Below are positions 21,089-33,200 of a stretch of 60,202 bases of DNA, in pieces. The position numbers were made by a program, and so were the translations under genes. The stretch covers positions 1 to 60,202 of the forward strand of contig JAPDRN010000180.1 of assembly GCA_030247855.1 (NCBI GenBank). The letters run 5' to 3'. The notes beneath the pieces were generated by a model. That model did not search any database. It had not been told where the DNA came from and worked only from the letters and a program-made list of their open reading frames with translations. Position 1 is the first letter of the stretch; each line of letters opens with the position of its first letter. This stretch comes from Knufia peltigerae. Its lineage: Eukaryota; Ascomycota; Eurotiomycetes; Chaetothyriales; Trichomeriaceae.

Positions 21089-23394
21089 TCATCTGAATCG
21101 AGCCGTACAACGTCCCATGACTTCTCCTTGACAGACCAGTTCGGCATTGAATTCTGATCCATCTAGTGTGAGATAGATATCGAAATAGACTCGGTAAAAT
21201 GTTCCTTGAGGTGTGTCCATGCGTTCAAAGTCCTTTTCAAGGTTCTTTCTGGACAAATCCGAGGTGAGTGTAACAACCTCCTTGATACGGGGGTCTTTTG
21301 TGTATTCAGGACTGAAGATACTGGTCAGTACGGATTCTTGTTCAACAACTAGATAAGTCACCACTTACCAAACGTCTTCGTCGCATGCGTATAGAATGTC
21401 TTCGTACATCAACGTGGCACCTGGTGCAACCTGTCTGAAGAATGATACCTTGACCGGTTCGCCAATCTTGACCCTTTCGCCCTTTTGAACGAAAATCTGT
21501 CTTGTATATTTGCATCGATCCTTGCCGTCAAGACTGGGAACACGGTATTGCTCTGGATGATAACCCTCCTTGAAAGGCTGTAGGGTGGCCATCAGGTAAT
21601 GTCGACGGGCTACACGAGATGTAACCACTCGCTCGGTAATACCTGCCGTAACTGCACCTTTGACGATGGCGGCGACCGAGTCCATGGGGCGGACAACTTT
21701 TGACTGGAACTGTGGCGGTACGTGAAGCTTGATTTGCTGGAAAAGGTATTCGGACGCACCGAACCCACCGACGACCAAAACATTCTGCAAGGATCTGTTT
21801 TGTGCTTGAATGGCAATGATCTGGTTACGGACCAGCTCAAGGATTCGGTTTACCACTGGTTCGAAGCATTGAAGGATTTCCTCATTAGTGAATGTCATGT
21901 AACCTTCTTCGATGCCCGCCTCGGGGAATTCAGCCTCGATACCGACATCGACCGCCCATTTCTGGCCGTTGTTACGGAAATCAGCCTTGATTCGATTTTC
22001 GAAATCCATAATGCATTTGGCGTAGACTCTGCCGGCGGTCTTTGACCCATCAGGAAGTTTCATTCTTCGGATCTTGGCTCGCAGGATGTTGGAAAAGTTG
22101 CGATTAAGAGCTGTAGATCCACAAGAATCACCGCTACCAGCAGTACATTCGGCGACTGAGAATGGGGTTTCTTCTTCGACTTCGTAGGCGATCAGATCAA
22201 CAGTACCACCACCACAGTCGACAATCAAGACAGCATCGTGGATCTTGAGGTTGAGGAGACCGGTTTTAGAGCAGAACATGGCAGCTGCTTCGGGTTCGGT
22301 GATTAGAGTCAGTCTGTTATCATTCTCATCACGGATAAAACCTGCTTGAATGGCGGCTGCCCTGGTCGCCGCTTTGCCTGCATCGTTCCAAATGGCTGGG
22401 ACAGTCAAGAAGTATCGGATGTTTCGTTCCTCACGGTTGAACACCTCGCCCAGAGTCTTCCCCAAGTACACTCGCATAGCATTGCGGAGTTTAAAGAGGT
22501 AGTCAGCAGCGACGTCGATTTCGGACTTTCCAGGGGGCAACGGTGGTAGGTTAATAGGATCTATATATGTGTTCCCGGAGAGCATTAGTTGCAGCTTGAA
22601 CCATTCCACCTTTTGGACGCCGGGCTTGGGGTACCCAGTGGGAGCAAGTGCTTCAGCGATATCTGGACCCCAGCCAACAACTTTTTGATACTGATCGTAG
22701 TATAGGACTGTAGGGATCTGATGCGACTGTCAGCATATGCTTTGATATAGCCTGGATATGTTCCGACCAACCTTTTGCTTTGTCTGGTTGCCTGCGCCCG
22801 GCCATTCTGAAATTATATCCTCCTTTGCTTCTGTGTTCGTCGCGAAAGCGTATGCCACACCTGAAAAGGTTGTCCCCTGCAATGACAATCAGTATCTGGC
22901 GCATAACATGTCTGAGAGAGCCAGCTTACAAAATCGATTCCCACAATGAGCTGAGCCTTGTTGCGGTTCGAAGCCTCGACCTCGGCAGCACGGCCAGGAG
23001 CATACTGGTTGGCAGTGTGCTGGATGCCAGGCTGAGGTCCGATGGGAGCATATGCACCTCCATATCCGGGGGGTTGAGGAGGGCCTAGCTGGGGGTTTCC
23101 TCCCATGTAATTTTGTCTCGTATCGATGGGAGGAGGGTGCGCCATCTGGTTCTGCGGAGGCGGCAGAGGAGACTGCGGGCGCCCTTGGACGGTCTGGTAT
23201 GAGTAACTCGGAGGACGACCTGGTGCGCCTTGCTGGTTCATGGGCGGCAGGCTGGTCTGGGAGGAATTGGGAGGGGGAGGAGTGGTGGCGGTGGTGGAGA
23301 TGGAGCCGTTTGGCGAGGCGACGGAGTTGGTTTGGATGTTGGCACTGCTCTTTCGTTTGGAACCGAAGCCTAAACTCTTCAAGCGAGAGGTCAT
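21089..23394 (-). CDS. Hsp70-like actin-fold ATPase, divergent fungal type
   Basis: Four exons (23394-22930, 22876-22772, 22717-21369, 21311-21089; introns of 53, 54 and 57 nt) give 713 residues. The first 140 residues are Pro/Gln/Ser-rich and probably disordered. The ATPase then starts with VGIDFGTTFSG, split by intron 1. Further phosphate and adenosine motifs are AVLIVDCGGGTVDLIAYEV and VLVVGGFGASEYLFQQI. There is no canonical Hsp70 substrate-binding domain and no EEVD or ER signal; a short beta-rich tail replaces it. This matches the large group of fungal Hsp70-like proteins (metazoan HSPA12-type) of poorly known function. An HSE-like TTCTGGAA sits about 410 bp upstream (23807-23814). Biochemical role is not established. 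Confidence 0.88.
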
Positions 23395-25067
23395 GACATC
23401 GACAAGAATGAGAGAAAGGTCGGATGGAAAGAGCAGTTAGAATTGGCGGGAGAGTAGGAGATGGCAAGCTTTAGCCGGAACCAGAACGAGGGAAGGAGAG
23501 GTACGAGGGCGAGGTGAGCGCAGTTTGTGGTTGTGGTGGGTTGTAAGATGCGAGGCGAGGAGGAGGAGCAGCAGCAGCCTGAGGCAGTGGTTACGACCAG
23601 GGCCAGGACTGATGCGGCAGCGGGCTTTCTCGTACAAGGGCCGGGCGGGCGAAGCTGACGGTCAGCTTTATGGAGAAGACGTGGCAGTGACAGGGCGACT
23701 GGAGACGCTGGAGTCTCAAATAGCAGCCTAGAGAAGTTGGTTGAACGCTTGGGAATTGGTACCTGGAATTTAAGCTGTCGGGCTGTGATCTTCAACTAAG
23801 AGGGATTCTGGAATGGAATGTCGATGGCCCCAACTGCCAGTGATTACAGAGTACTGTCCAAGAAGTTGTCGTCTCTCGACAGATGCAGGATGAGAAGATA
23901 AAGAAAAGAGATCATTCCGCACGAGTATCAGTTGTTTGCATGATTGAACAAAGGTGCTGAGTGGTGGCCAAGACTTGGATTCTGACGAGTTGCTGCCCCC
24001 TCTACGAGTTATCACGGATTTATTACAGAGTTACGAGTTACCATACACAATTTACAGAGTATAAGTACGGATATATCTAAGGAGTCTCTGACGGTCGCTC
24101 TACGAGTATTACCCGTGCCCTACTCAATAGTACATGCATAGAGGCGAGCATTGGAACCCCCAAGCACCATCCCACCTCCTCAACCCGTCGGGTATCAAAT
24201 CTGGTTTTATTACCGTGTCTCGTCCTGTCTTGCGACTAACGCCGCAGATTTGGGCTGACTCTTTTTTGGTCGCCATTGGGGGCTGAAAGGATGGAACGGA
24301 CACATTCCACACATTCCCATCCTCTTGACCAAAGCCACGATTCGAACTAGGTACCCAACTTGATTATTCAATCTAGATACTCCCTACTCCGTACAGTACC
24401 TATCTAGCAAACAGCGGTGAGAACGGCCTTCGACTTCCCTCCGTGCCTCCAAGCGAAGATCCCATGTCTTGGATTTCCTTACAATTCTCGTATAGCCTGA
24501 TACCGCTATTTAATCGGGCGCCCACGTCGATTGCTCCCCGCTTGACCTGAGCAGGTTTGGTCTACGACAGCTGGAATGCAGACGAGCCGCGTCCGTGGCC
24601 GCATTCAGCAATTCCATCGGACCCTTACGTCGTCTGCATACAAATTGCGTACCAAAGAATGGCATGATGTAAGTAGGGCTGACGGTGGCTTGTCCCGCAC
24701 GCTCTGCTCGCGTAGTTCCGAAGGACCAATGGTCATCGTGCACACCCTGGCAGTCTCGACCTTTTGAACATTTGTGCAGTCTCAAGGATTCTCATTCCGC
24801 CACTGTGTGATTTCCTGCGTTTCAGCCTTTTGTTCTGGAACATACCACGCTGGCCTCACGAACGTGGCCACAAGTATTGTACAGTATTCCTACAGAGTAC
24901 ATGCTAAGGTGGCCCACCAACCAGCCTGGATATGCCTACAATCTTGTACTTGCACTTTTCATCTTGAGCATGTTCACCGTGTGGTGTTTTGGCCCCCTCT
25001 TTTGTAAACATGATCACATCTTCCAAGTTCGTTCAAATGATTCAAATTTACGCTAACAAAATATCAT
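23395..25067. other. Promoter of the Hsp70-like gene and LHS1 3' flank
   Basis: This 1.7 kb shows no credible gene. It contains a heat-shock-element-like TTCTGGAATGGAA at 23807-23819. It also holds several copies of the 9-mer TACGGAGTA or its variant TACAGAGTA (23845, 24053, 24385, 24891). A stretch around 24000-24060 carries repeated TTACGAGTT/TTACAGAGT units. Confidence 0.45.
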
Positions 25068-28037
25068 CTAGAGTTCATCTTTGACACTCTTTGGCGTCCC
25101 TGTCGACGAGGCTCCAGCCGCCGATGACGAGCTGCCAGCTGTCTTGCTCACACTCTCGCCCGAAGACTTGCTCTTCTTGGTTTTCGTCTTTCCCTTCTTA
25201 TTGCCTTTGGGCTTCCGTGGAATGTCTTGGAATTTGACAGCTTTCATGATGACCTCCGAGACCGCCTTCTGGAGCTCTTGTCTGCGTGTCTCCAACTCAG
25301 ACACCAAGATAGCTGGATCATCTGACGGACCTAACTTATCTTGAAGTTTCGTCTTCTCATCTAGCCATGCCTTGACCGTATCATACTTTGTTGTCAGTGA
25401 CGACAAATCTTCCTTCGTGTATTCGTAAGGTTTTATTACGGGAGGCTCTTCTGTTTCGGCCGCTGCGGCCGCTGAAGACGTGCTGTAGGGGTCATCTTCG
25501 AGATCATCACCCTCTCCCGCTTGTGTTGAAGAGCTGGTAGTGGCGCTAGAGGCAATGGATGATGCTGTCGCGCTCGCACTTGATGCTGACTCTTCCATCG
25601 CTTTTTGAATATTACCTTCGACCATCTTGATCATACCGCTCATGTTATCTAAGCCGTCTTCCAAGGCTTTGATAGCGTCGGGCCGCTTCAGCGCTTCATC
25701 TTGACGCTTCAATACAGGGTCAACCAGGTTGTGAAGCTGCTTCAACCTATCCTTGAAGTCTTGGACTTTGGCGTCTGCACCATCACCGTAAAGCCAGTCG
25801 GAGATAGTGGCGAGCTGTTTTTCCAGTGCTTTCCGTGTCGACACGCTCGACGCCTGAATGAAGGACTCATCCTCCAGGTAATCACGGGCCCTATAGGTGA
25901 AGGCCTCGAGTGTGTTCAACGCTTCGGCACGAAGAATCGCATTTCGATCCGAGGTGTCAAATTGTGTCAATCTCTGTCGTGACTTGGCCAAGGCCTGTGT
26001 TGGTGGGGCATTACGACCTACCATGGTCGATCTCAGGGCGAGAGGAATCGAAATTACAGACGGCGTGGACTTTGCTGATTTGGTAGTCGATGCTGACGAT
26101 GAACCTGCGATTGTGGGCGAGGCTTCGGACACGGTCGTTCCTGAGCTTGTCGGGTCTGAAACTGGCAATGGAGTGACTTTGGTGGAGCTCTCGTCACTTT
26201 CGGTGTCATCCTCGAGCAACTTTTGCTCGTCATCTTTCTTTGATCCGAACCCGAAAAGTCCCTTGACGTTGTCCATCACTGTCCCCGACTTGCTGTTATT
26301 AGCCTCGCAGCTGACCAGTCCAGATAGCACCTCGGGCAGTCCATCGAGGGGACTAAGTCGAACGGTGAAGGCTGTGGTGATGTTTGTGGCGCCACAGTCA
26401 TGCTTGTCTTTTAATGTTGCCACGGACTTGGTCAGGTTGGTTGCTTCGACATCAAGAATTGGAATATCCTTGCCCTGGGCTGTTTGGATGAAACTCAACT
26501 TGATGTCTTCGAGTGCCTTGAGTGGAACCTGCTTCTCGGCACCAATCTGGGATGAAGGCATGAAAAGCTTTTGGGATCTTTCCTTTTCGTCGGAAGGCCA
26601 CTTCAGTGTGACTGTGCTCCCTGCAATATCGGTATCCCGAATGTCCTTGACTCTGAAACTCGAGCTTAAGGAGGCTGCTTTGAAGCCTGCGCCCATGACT
26701 GCTGCCTCATCAGCATTGACATTTGCCTTTAGCTTGCCAGATCCACCAGCCACTTTCTCAAGCTGCTTTTGGACGAAGGGCGTTCTAACGGCGCCGCCAT
26801 GTAAAATGACTGAGTCGACTTCGTCAAGCGTAAGACCTGCTGATTCCAGCGCCACCCCGAGCGGAGAGGCGACTCGAGCTGCGTGACTTGTGGTGAGTTC
26901 TTCAAATTGCTCTCTAGTCAGACTATACTTGAAATTAATGTCGTCGTCGTAGAGCCCTTCGAAAGTCGCCGAGGACGCTGCGTTAGCGCTTAAGAGCTGT
27001 CGCATCCGTTCCGCGTCCTTCCAGATCCTAGCCATTGTCTTTCCATGTTTGCGCACTTGGTCTTCTTTGAGGTTCAACTTCTGAGCCTTGGGACTTGCCA
27101 AGAACCGACTGACAATGTCTTCGACGATAAGATCATTCATAGAGTCTCCACCAAGCGTTGTATCATACCCAGTTCCTAACACAATCACTTCTTGGAAAGT
27201 TTGGTTGCGCTTCATTGGCCCCTTGACGGTCCTGGACTGAAACTTGAGAACTGTTGCTGTGGTTGAACCTGCACCCATGTCGTATACAAGGTGGTGTTCT
27301 GGTTTTCCTCCATCGGAGGCACTTTCAAAGGTGCGATGGGTTGCGTAGTTCAAACCAACAGCAAGCCCGTCGCTGATCAAACCCAGTACTCTCAGTCCTG
27401 CGAGATCGACTGCCAATTCTATAGCTCGCTTCTCCTCCGCGGTGTAGAACGCAGGGTACGTGATGACCACATCGGTAACATGGGTGCCTTTAGGAACCAT
27501 TGCTTCTGCATTACTTCGAACATTTTTCAACTCCATCGCGAGCAGTTCCTCAACCATGAAGACCTCATTTCTCTTGCCAAAGCTATGGCTCTTGAATCCC
27601 ACAGTGCCAGCATCTCCAGATCTTGATATTGTCTCGATGTCCAATCCAGGATATCTCGCGGAATAAGCCTTGACTGCGTCCGATGAAGTTTCAACGCCCA
27701 GCAAAGTCTTCAGATTAGGGTAGACATCGGTGGGAAACCTAGCAGACAGTGCCACGGCATCTCCGCCGTATAGCCTCTCCGGAAAGACATCCTTGTCATT
27801 TAATTGTCCTCGTATTGGCTTGAATGCAAGTGTAGCTGCTTCCCTTCTCTTCGAGTCTTTCGACAGAACGATCTCGATCGGACTGCCAGGTTTTGCAATC
27901 GCCGCCTTGAGATACTCGGTGCCTAAGTCTATACCGAGAACGGCGGAAGCGGCGTGAGCGCTGCTGGAAAGGAGGAGTAGGAGTAGTAGAGGGAAAAGAG
28001 CGGTCAGGTAAGACTTCCGCCGCCCTGGGGGAGCCAT
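25068..28037 (-). CDS. LHS1: ER-lumenal Hsp70 Lhs1 / HYOU1 (Grp170 class)
   Basis: A single 989-residue frame. The N-terminus has a clear signal peptide (basic start, then a leucine run and SSSAHAASA). The Hsp70 ATPase begins at about 33 with VLGIDLGTEYLKAAI and includes LVYDMGAGSTTATVL and VILHGGAVRTPFVQ. A long, Ser-rich acidic loop region and an extended helical C-terminus follow, as in Grp170 proteins. The protein ends KDEL, an ER-retrieval signal. Lhs1 acts as a nucleotide-exchange factor and holdase for the ER Hsp70 Kar2/BiP in protein import and folding. No intron is needed, and the start is the ATG directly before the signal peptide. It is adjacent to a second Hsp70-family gene, which is probably coincidental. 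Confidence 0.95.
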   Translation of the reverse strand: MAPPGRRKSYLTALFPLLLLLLLSSSAHAASAVLGIDLGTEYLKAAIAKPGSPIEIVLSKDSKRREAATLAFKPIRGQLNDKDVFPERLYGGDAVALSARFPTDVYPNLKTLLGVETSSDAVKAYSARYPGLDIETISRSGDAGTVGFKSHSFGKRNEVFMVEELLAMELKNVRSNAEAMVPKGTHVTDVVITYPAFYTAEEKRAIELAVDLAGLRVLGLISDGLAVGLNYATHRTFESASDGGKPEHHLVYDMGAGSTTATVLKFQSRTVKGPMKRNQTFQEVIVLGTGYDTTLGGDSMNDLIVEDIVSRFLASPKAQKLNLKEDQVRKHGKTMARIWKDAERMRQLLSANAASSATFEGLYDDDINFKYSLTREQFEELTTSHAARVASPLGVALESAGLTLDEVDSVILHGGAVRTPFVQKQLEKVAGGSGKLKANVNADEAAVMGAGFKAASLSSSFRVKDIRDTDIAGSTVTLKWPSDEKERSQKLFMPSSQIGAEKQVPLKALEDIKLSFIQTAQGKDIPILDVEATNLTKSVATLKDKHDCGATNITTAFTVRLSPLDGLPEVLSGLVSCEANNSKSGTVMDNVKGLFGFGSKKDDEQKLLEDDTESDESSTKVTPLPVSDPTSSGTTVSEASPTIAGSSSASTTKSAKSTPSVISIPLALRSTMVGRNAPPTQALAKSRQRLTQFDTSDRNAILRAEALNTLEAFTYRARDYLEDESFIQASSVSTRKALEKQLATISDWLYGDGADAKVQDFKDRLKQLHNLVDPVLKRQDEALKRPDAIKALEDGLDNMSGMIKMVEGNIQKAMEESASSASATASSIASSATTSSSTQAGEGDDLEDDPYSTSSAAAAAETEEPPVIKPYEYTKEDLSSLTTKYDTVKAWLDEKTKLQDKLGPSDDPAILVSELETRRQELQKAVSEVIMKAVKFQDIPRKPKGNKKGKTKTKKSKSSGESVSKTAGSSSSAAGASSTGTPKSVKDEL

Positions 28038-28600
28038 TTTGTGTGAAGATACTTGTTTTGTAGACTCGATACTTCTCTGGAGGGCGAGAGATTTACTTGA
28101 CCTGCAAGGGCATCTCTGATAAAAAGCGGAATACAGAGAATGAGGCGAAAAGTGTTCTGAACTCCGTCAGACTGGTATAGATGGCCACATCAAATAACTT
28201 CTGTGCTTCTCAGGATTCTTGACAACTTGTCCAGTCGACGCGAGTCAGGGGATTATATCACCTGAAAGGATTTGAGTCCAATCTCGAGTCATGACATCTG
28301 CGAAAATTTATACGTCTGACAAGGGTTCTCCTTATAGTATAGAGTGTAAATGTTGCTAAAAGAAAGCTGACAGACAGTAACCTGAAACCGTCAGGATATC
28401 AACCCCTTCTGTATATCAGAGCCATTTTTATGCATAGAGTCTTGGATTCGCAAATAATTAGGTAATGAAGGAATAGTTTGATTCACATTACGAATTTTCC
28501 TCCTGCTGGACACAAGCGATTACTATTCTATGTGTTCTAGCAGTCCACTCTGGACAAACTCGGAGAATATATTGACGAGCGACCCGACTTGTTTCTCAGG
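28038..28600. other. LHS1 upstream region
   Basis: These 563 bp hold the LHS1 promoter and the 3' flank of the reductase gene. No gene or repeat is visible. The region is AT-rich around 28300-28500. I could not identify a convincing unfolded-protein-response element. Confidence 0.4.
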
Positions 28601-29642
28601 TCAAGCTCCTAACGCCTGCAGTGACTTGACGGTGTCTACAACTGTCTCCTCCAGGCTTCGGTAAGTTATCCCTAGTATCTTCTTGGCTTTGCTGTTGTCG
28701 ATGCCATATGGTGGCATGTCTGCGACAAGGTCGTCGCGAACATTCTTTGCCAGTTCTGGGAAAGATCGTTTGATGATATCACCCATTTCTTTCTCCGAGC
28801 CCATTCCTGCAGCCATGAATATCCGCTGCCCTGAAACTTCGGGCTTCTCGATCGAGAGTACATGTGCCAAAGCGAGGTCGCGAACGTCGACGTAAATCGG
28901 GGAACCAACTGGCCCGTCCCGTGGTTTACCCAACAATAGGTCCAAAATCCGTATGCTTGAAGTATTCAGCGCATCTAGGGAGGCCACCTCGTGAATCACA
29001 GGCCCGTATATCATCGGTGGGTTCAGCACGGTTAGGCCGAAATGTGGCTTTTGTATCTTAACAAACTCCCAGGCAGCCTGTTCAGCGAACGTTTTGCTTG
29101 CTCGATAAGCCGCTTGCGGATTCTTCGTCGTGAGCGCTTCTTCCATAGTCATGTCGTTCCAGATCTCCTCGCTATACACCTTTGGCGGCGCTTTCGGGTT
29201 CGAAATGGCTGCAAATGACGACGTGATCACCACATGCCGGACCGACGGAGCGAACTTCACAATGGCTTTGAGAATCCCAGTAGTACCATTCACCGCCGGA
29301 TCTATCATGTCTCTTTTGTTGTCCTGCACATTGTAGTGAAATGGTGAAGCGGTATGTATGACAGCATCGAAGGGAGGATCTGACTTGACAGCCTCGTCGA
29401 ATGCGCCTTCAGCGGCGATATCCTGGACGACGGTATAGGTGACGGGGTTTCCTTTGAACAAGTCTAGAAGATATCGGCCCTTCTCGTCAGACCGTACAGT
29501 TGTGACCACCTTGTGCCTGTAGTCATTTAGTGGTCTGACAGTCAAGTATTTCGACTTTCACTTACCCATGCTCAAGGAGTTTCTGAAGCACATGGGTCGC
29601 GACAAACCCGCTTCCTCCTGTCAATAAGACCTTCAGCGTCAT
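28601..29642 (-). CDS. NAD(P)-dependent reductase of the dihydroflavonol-reductase/Gre2 type
   Basis: Exons 29642-29566 and 29516-28601 (49-nt intron) give 330 residues. It is an extended SDR: the glycine-rich cofactor loop TGGSGFVATH is in exon 1, HTASPF follows the core strand, and YRASK supplies the catalytic Tyr-x3-Lys. This is the family of yeast Gre2 (methylglyoxal/isovaleraldehyde reductase), cinnamoyl-CoA reductase and dihydroflavonol reductase; the fungal substrates are usually carbonyl compounds and cannot be told from sequence. The protein is cytosolic. It is transcribed away from the mannosidase gene across 562 bp. Confidence 0.9.
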
Positions 29643-30204
29643 GTTTGCCTTATTCCAGAGAGTATATCAGGATGTAGATTTCGGTTGACAACTGTGAGTG
29701 AGAGCAATGAAGCCACCCTGGGATGGTGCTTGAAGGATGAATGGGATATTTAAAGAAAATCCACCTAGTTGACCTACTATATTGTTGTGATTCTACCTCG
29801 TTAATGCTTACCTGAAAAGGCACCGAATTTTTCCCTATCTCCTATGAGGTTTGTAATGTAAACGGATATACAAAGCTTTTTTATCTAAAGTCCTTGAACC
29901 TCATTAACCTCCGAATCCTCCTTCGGGGAAAGCCAAACCCAAAAATCGCCGTGGCCACCGAGGCAAAAGGCATCGACAGCTGACTAAGCAGATAATGCCT
30001 GCCGCTCAGAGATTCCGGAGCTGGAGCCAATCGCCGCGCTCCATTATCGGACTCTACGACTAAAGCGGCGCTTCATGTCTCGCGGCATAACAAAAGTGCC
30101 AGATATCATCACCACATTACCCATCCAGCATCGGCAACAGTCCTTGCCTGCCGCATGTGATCGTTCGGGGCGCCATAGTAGGCCCTACGGATCCTGAATG
30201 TGCC
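29643..30204. promoter_or_regulatory. Divergent promoter interval (reductase / ER mannosidase)
   Basis: This 562-bp region between two divergent start codons has no gene. It contains an AT-rich core (about 29730-29900). No specific binding site can be supported. Confidence 0.35.
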
Positions 30205-33200
30205 ATGCGCATAGGCCAGCAGAATGTGACGCCTCTAGCTGCATCGTTGTACTCAGCATCGAGAACCTGGCACCTAACACAATGGCTGAACTTTGTTTCG
30301 CTGGTGATTCTCGTCATCAGTCTCACATCCGTCGTGAGAGTCGAGGCACAGACGCCAGGCCAGATCAAAGCGTTGAAAAAGGAGGTTGAAGATCTATTTT
30401 ATCATGGATACGAAAATTATATGGCCCATGCATTCCCTGAGGACGAACTGCGACCTATATCCTGCAGACCCCTGACACGCGACCGTGAGAATCCGGCTCA
30501 CATCGAAGTCAACGACCCTTTAGGAAACTACTCCTTGACTCTGATAGATAGCCTGTCGACACTTGCTATCCTAGCATCTAGTCCTACCACCCCGAAACAT
30601 AACAAAGCCCTAAACTTGTTCCAGGACGGTGTCCGCAGTCTGGTCGAGCAATACGGCGATGGCACAGATGAGGAGTCCGGCCAAGGTCTAAGAGCTCGAG
30701 GATTTGACTTGGATAGCAAGGTCCAAGTCTTTGAGACTGCGATACGAGGACTGGGTGGCCTGCTAAGTGCCCACTTATTCGCCACGGGAGACTTGCCTAT
30801 ACGTGGATACTCTCCTGTAAACCAGAAGAATGTCTTTGCGAAAACATCACGGAAGAGTTTCACAAGCAATCATACTAATGTCATACTGTGGAAGAATGGC
30901 TTCAAATATGATGGGCAACTTCTGAGACTGGCGTACGACCTGGGAAACCGTTTAATCCCTGCATTTTGGTCGTCGACCGGAATACCATATCCTCGGGTCA
31001 ATCTCCGCACAGGCATTCCATTCTATACCAATTCCCCTTTGAATGCCGACACAGGACGTGGTCAGTGTGACGCTCGTCAGACTGCTCCAGAGATCACCGA
31101 AACATGTAGTGCTGGTGCTGGAAGTCTGGTCCTCGAATTCACTGTGCTGAGTCGTCTGACCGGAGACAGCCGCTTTGAAGAGCTTGCTAAGCGAGCATTC
31201 TGGGCCATTTGGAATCGACGTAGTGATCTTGACTTGATTGGGAGCGGTATTGATGCTGAAACGGGAAACTGGATAGGTACCTGGACCGGCATTGGTGCCG
31301 GCATCGACAGCTTCTTTGAGTATGCCTACAAATCCCACGTGCTGCTTTCTAGAGATGCACACCCCGCTTTTGCGACACCCACGGATGCGGAAGACCCCCG
31401 TGTACTTTTTGATCCTCTACCGCTGGAAGAGGACACCTCTCAAGCCTTTCTCGCAGCCTGGAACGCTGCTCAGGCTGCAATTCGAAGGCACCTCTATAGA
31501 GGCCCTAACTTCCAGCACCCCCACTACATTCAAGCTGACTTGATCACGGGTGCTGCTAGAGGTTTTTGGGTCGACGCACTGAGCGCGTTCTACCCTGGCT
31601 TGCTGGCACTGGCAGGCCATGTTGAAGAGGCCGTCGAAACACATCTTCTTCAGACTGCACTCTGGGACAGATTCTCTGCTCTTCCAGAGCGTTGGAGTTT
31701 AGTTACTGGAGGTATCGAGGGCGGATTGGGCTGGTGGGTCGGCCGACCAGAATTTATCGAGTCAACATACTACCTATACCGTGCCACTGAAGATCCATGG
31801 TACTTCCATGTCGGAGAAATGGTCCTTCGGGACATCAAGCGTCGTTGCTGGACCAAATGCGGCTGGGCCAGCATTCAAAATGTCTTGACGGGTGAACAGA
31901 CGGATAGAATGGAGAGCTTCTTTTTGGGCGAAACCGCCAAGTATCTGTTTCTCCTTTTCGACCCTTCACATCCTCTCAACCACCTGGATGAGCCGTTCGT
32001 GTTCACTACAGAGGGTCATCCATTGCTGATTCCTCGCAGTGTGGACAATGGCCATCATCAAGGGAAGCTTTGGAACCCTGTTCCCCAAGAAGAGGCTTTC
32101 TGTCCCGTTAGTCCACCACCACTGCCCTTCAGTATCTCAAATATCGCTGCCAGGGGAGACGTTTACCATGCCGCCAACCTTGCCAGATTGCATTTGATGC
32201 CGACGAGGGATAACGTGGAGTCCGTACTTGGAGAATACGCTGCTGATCATCCTAGCATCACACTCTCAGACATCAGTTCCCCCTCCAACTACACATACTA
32301 CCCGTGGACACTGCCAATGGAGTTGGTCCCCTTCAACGCCATCAGTTCTCTCATCCCGACAAAACCTACGCTCGATATATCATTTCCCGCAGCCACACAT
32401 CTAGGTCAACCGGCACCGCCACTCCAGCGCGTCAGGGAAGGCCTCCTGATCAATTCCCTCGGCGGACTCCGTCTCGGAATGGTTCAAGATGTCCCCATCC
32501 TGCTAGATACAGGCATATTTGATGATGCCTTTCGCATTCAAACAATCAACAATATCCCTCTAGGTAAAGACGAGAAAGTGTTTCTAGCCCGAGACACGGG
32601 CAAGGAAAGTTTGAGCAACACAGACCCAAACTTTACACGCATTCGAGATCCAATTATGCTGGACATTGTAATCGACCTCTCCGGTCCCATCGAGCCGCCT
32701 GAAGACGAAGTCCAGTCCAATATCACCGACGAAGCGTTGCTCCTCAGTCTTGACGACCTGGGAGGGGGCTCTGCGGATTCTGACAGTGCGATGCGGGCAG
32801 CCTGGAACGCCATCGTCTCGCAAATCTCGAACCTCCTCAAAGATCACCCTCATCAGCAATCGTGGCCGTTTACCACTCCGCTTTCAGTCCACTCCACTTT
32901 GTCATCGTCTTCGTCGTCACAGCAGCAACAAGCGGGGTCTTCTTCTGACAGCAAGCCACGCTATCACGTCGCGGCAGTCACGCCCACCGGTCCCGGTGCG
33001 GCTTTGTTACCAGAGTGGCCTGAAGTCATGAGCATGACCAACGTGGGTTCGCAACCGCCTCCTCTGTCGTGGACCACGATCTACGCGACCGACGACCTCT
33101 GCGACTATAAACTCCCGGCCCACGTCGTCAAGACACACCAGGTCCTCGTGGTGAAACGCGGAGGATGCAACTTTAGTACGAAACTCGCCAACATTCCTAC

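Noticed and set aside
18701..23394. CRISPR-like array or prokaryotic origin of any segment
   Set aside because: No regularly spaced repeats were found; introns and gene families are all eukaryotic and fungal.
25897..26886. 329-codon plus-strand frame inside LHS1
   Set aside because: Antisense of the LHS1 coding sequence; no ATG-supported gene structure or domain.
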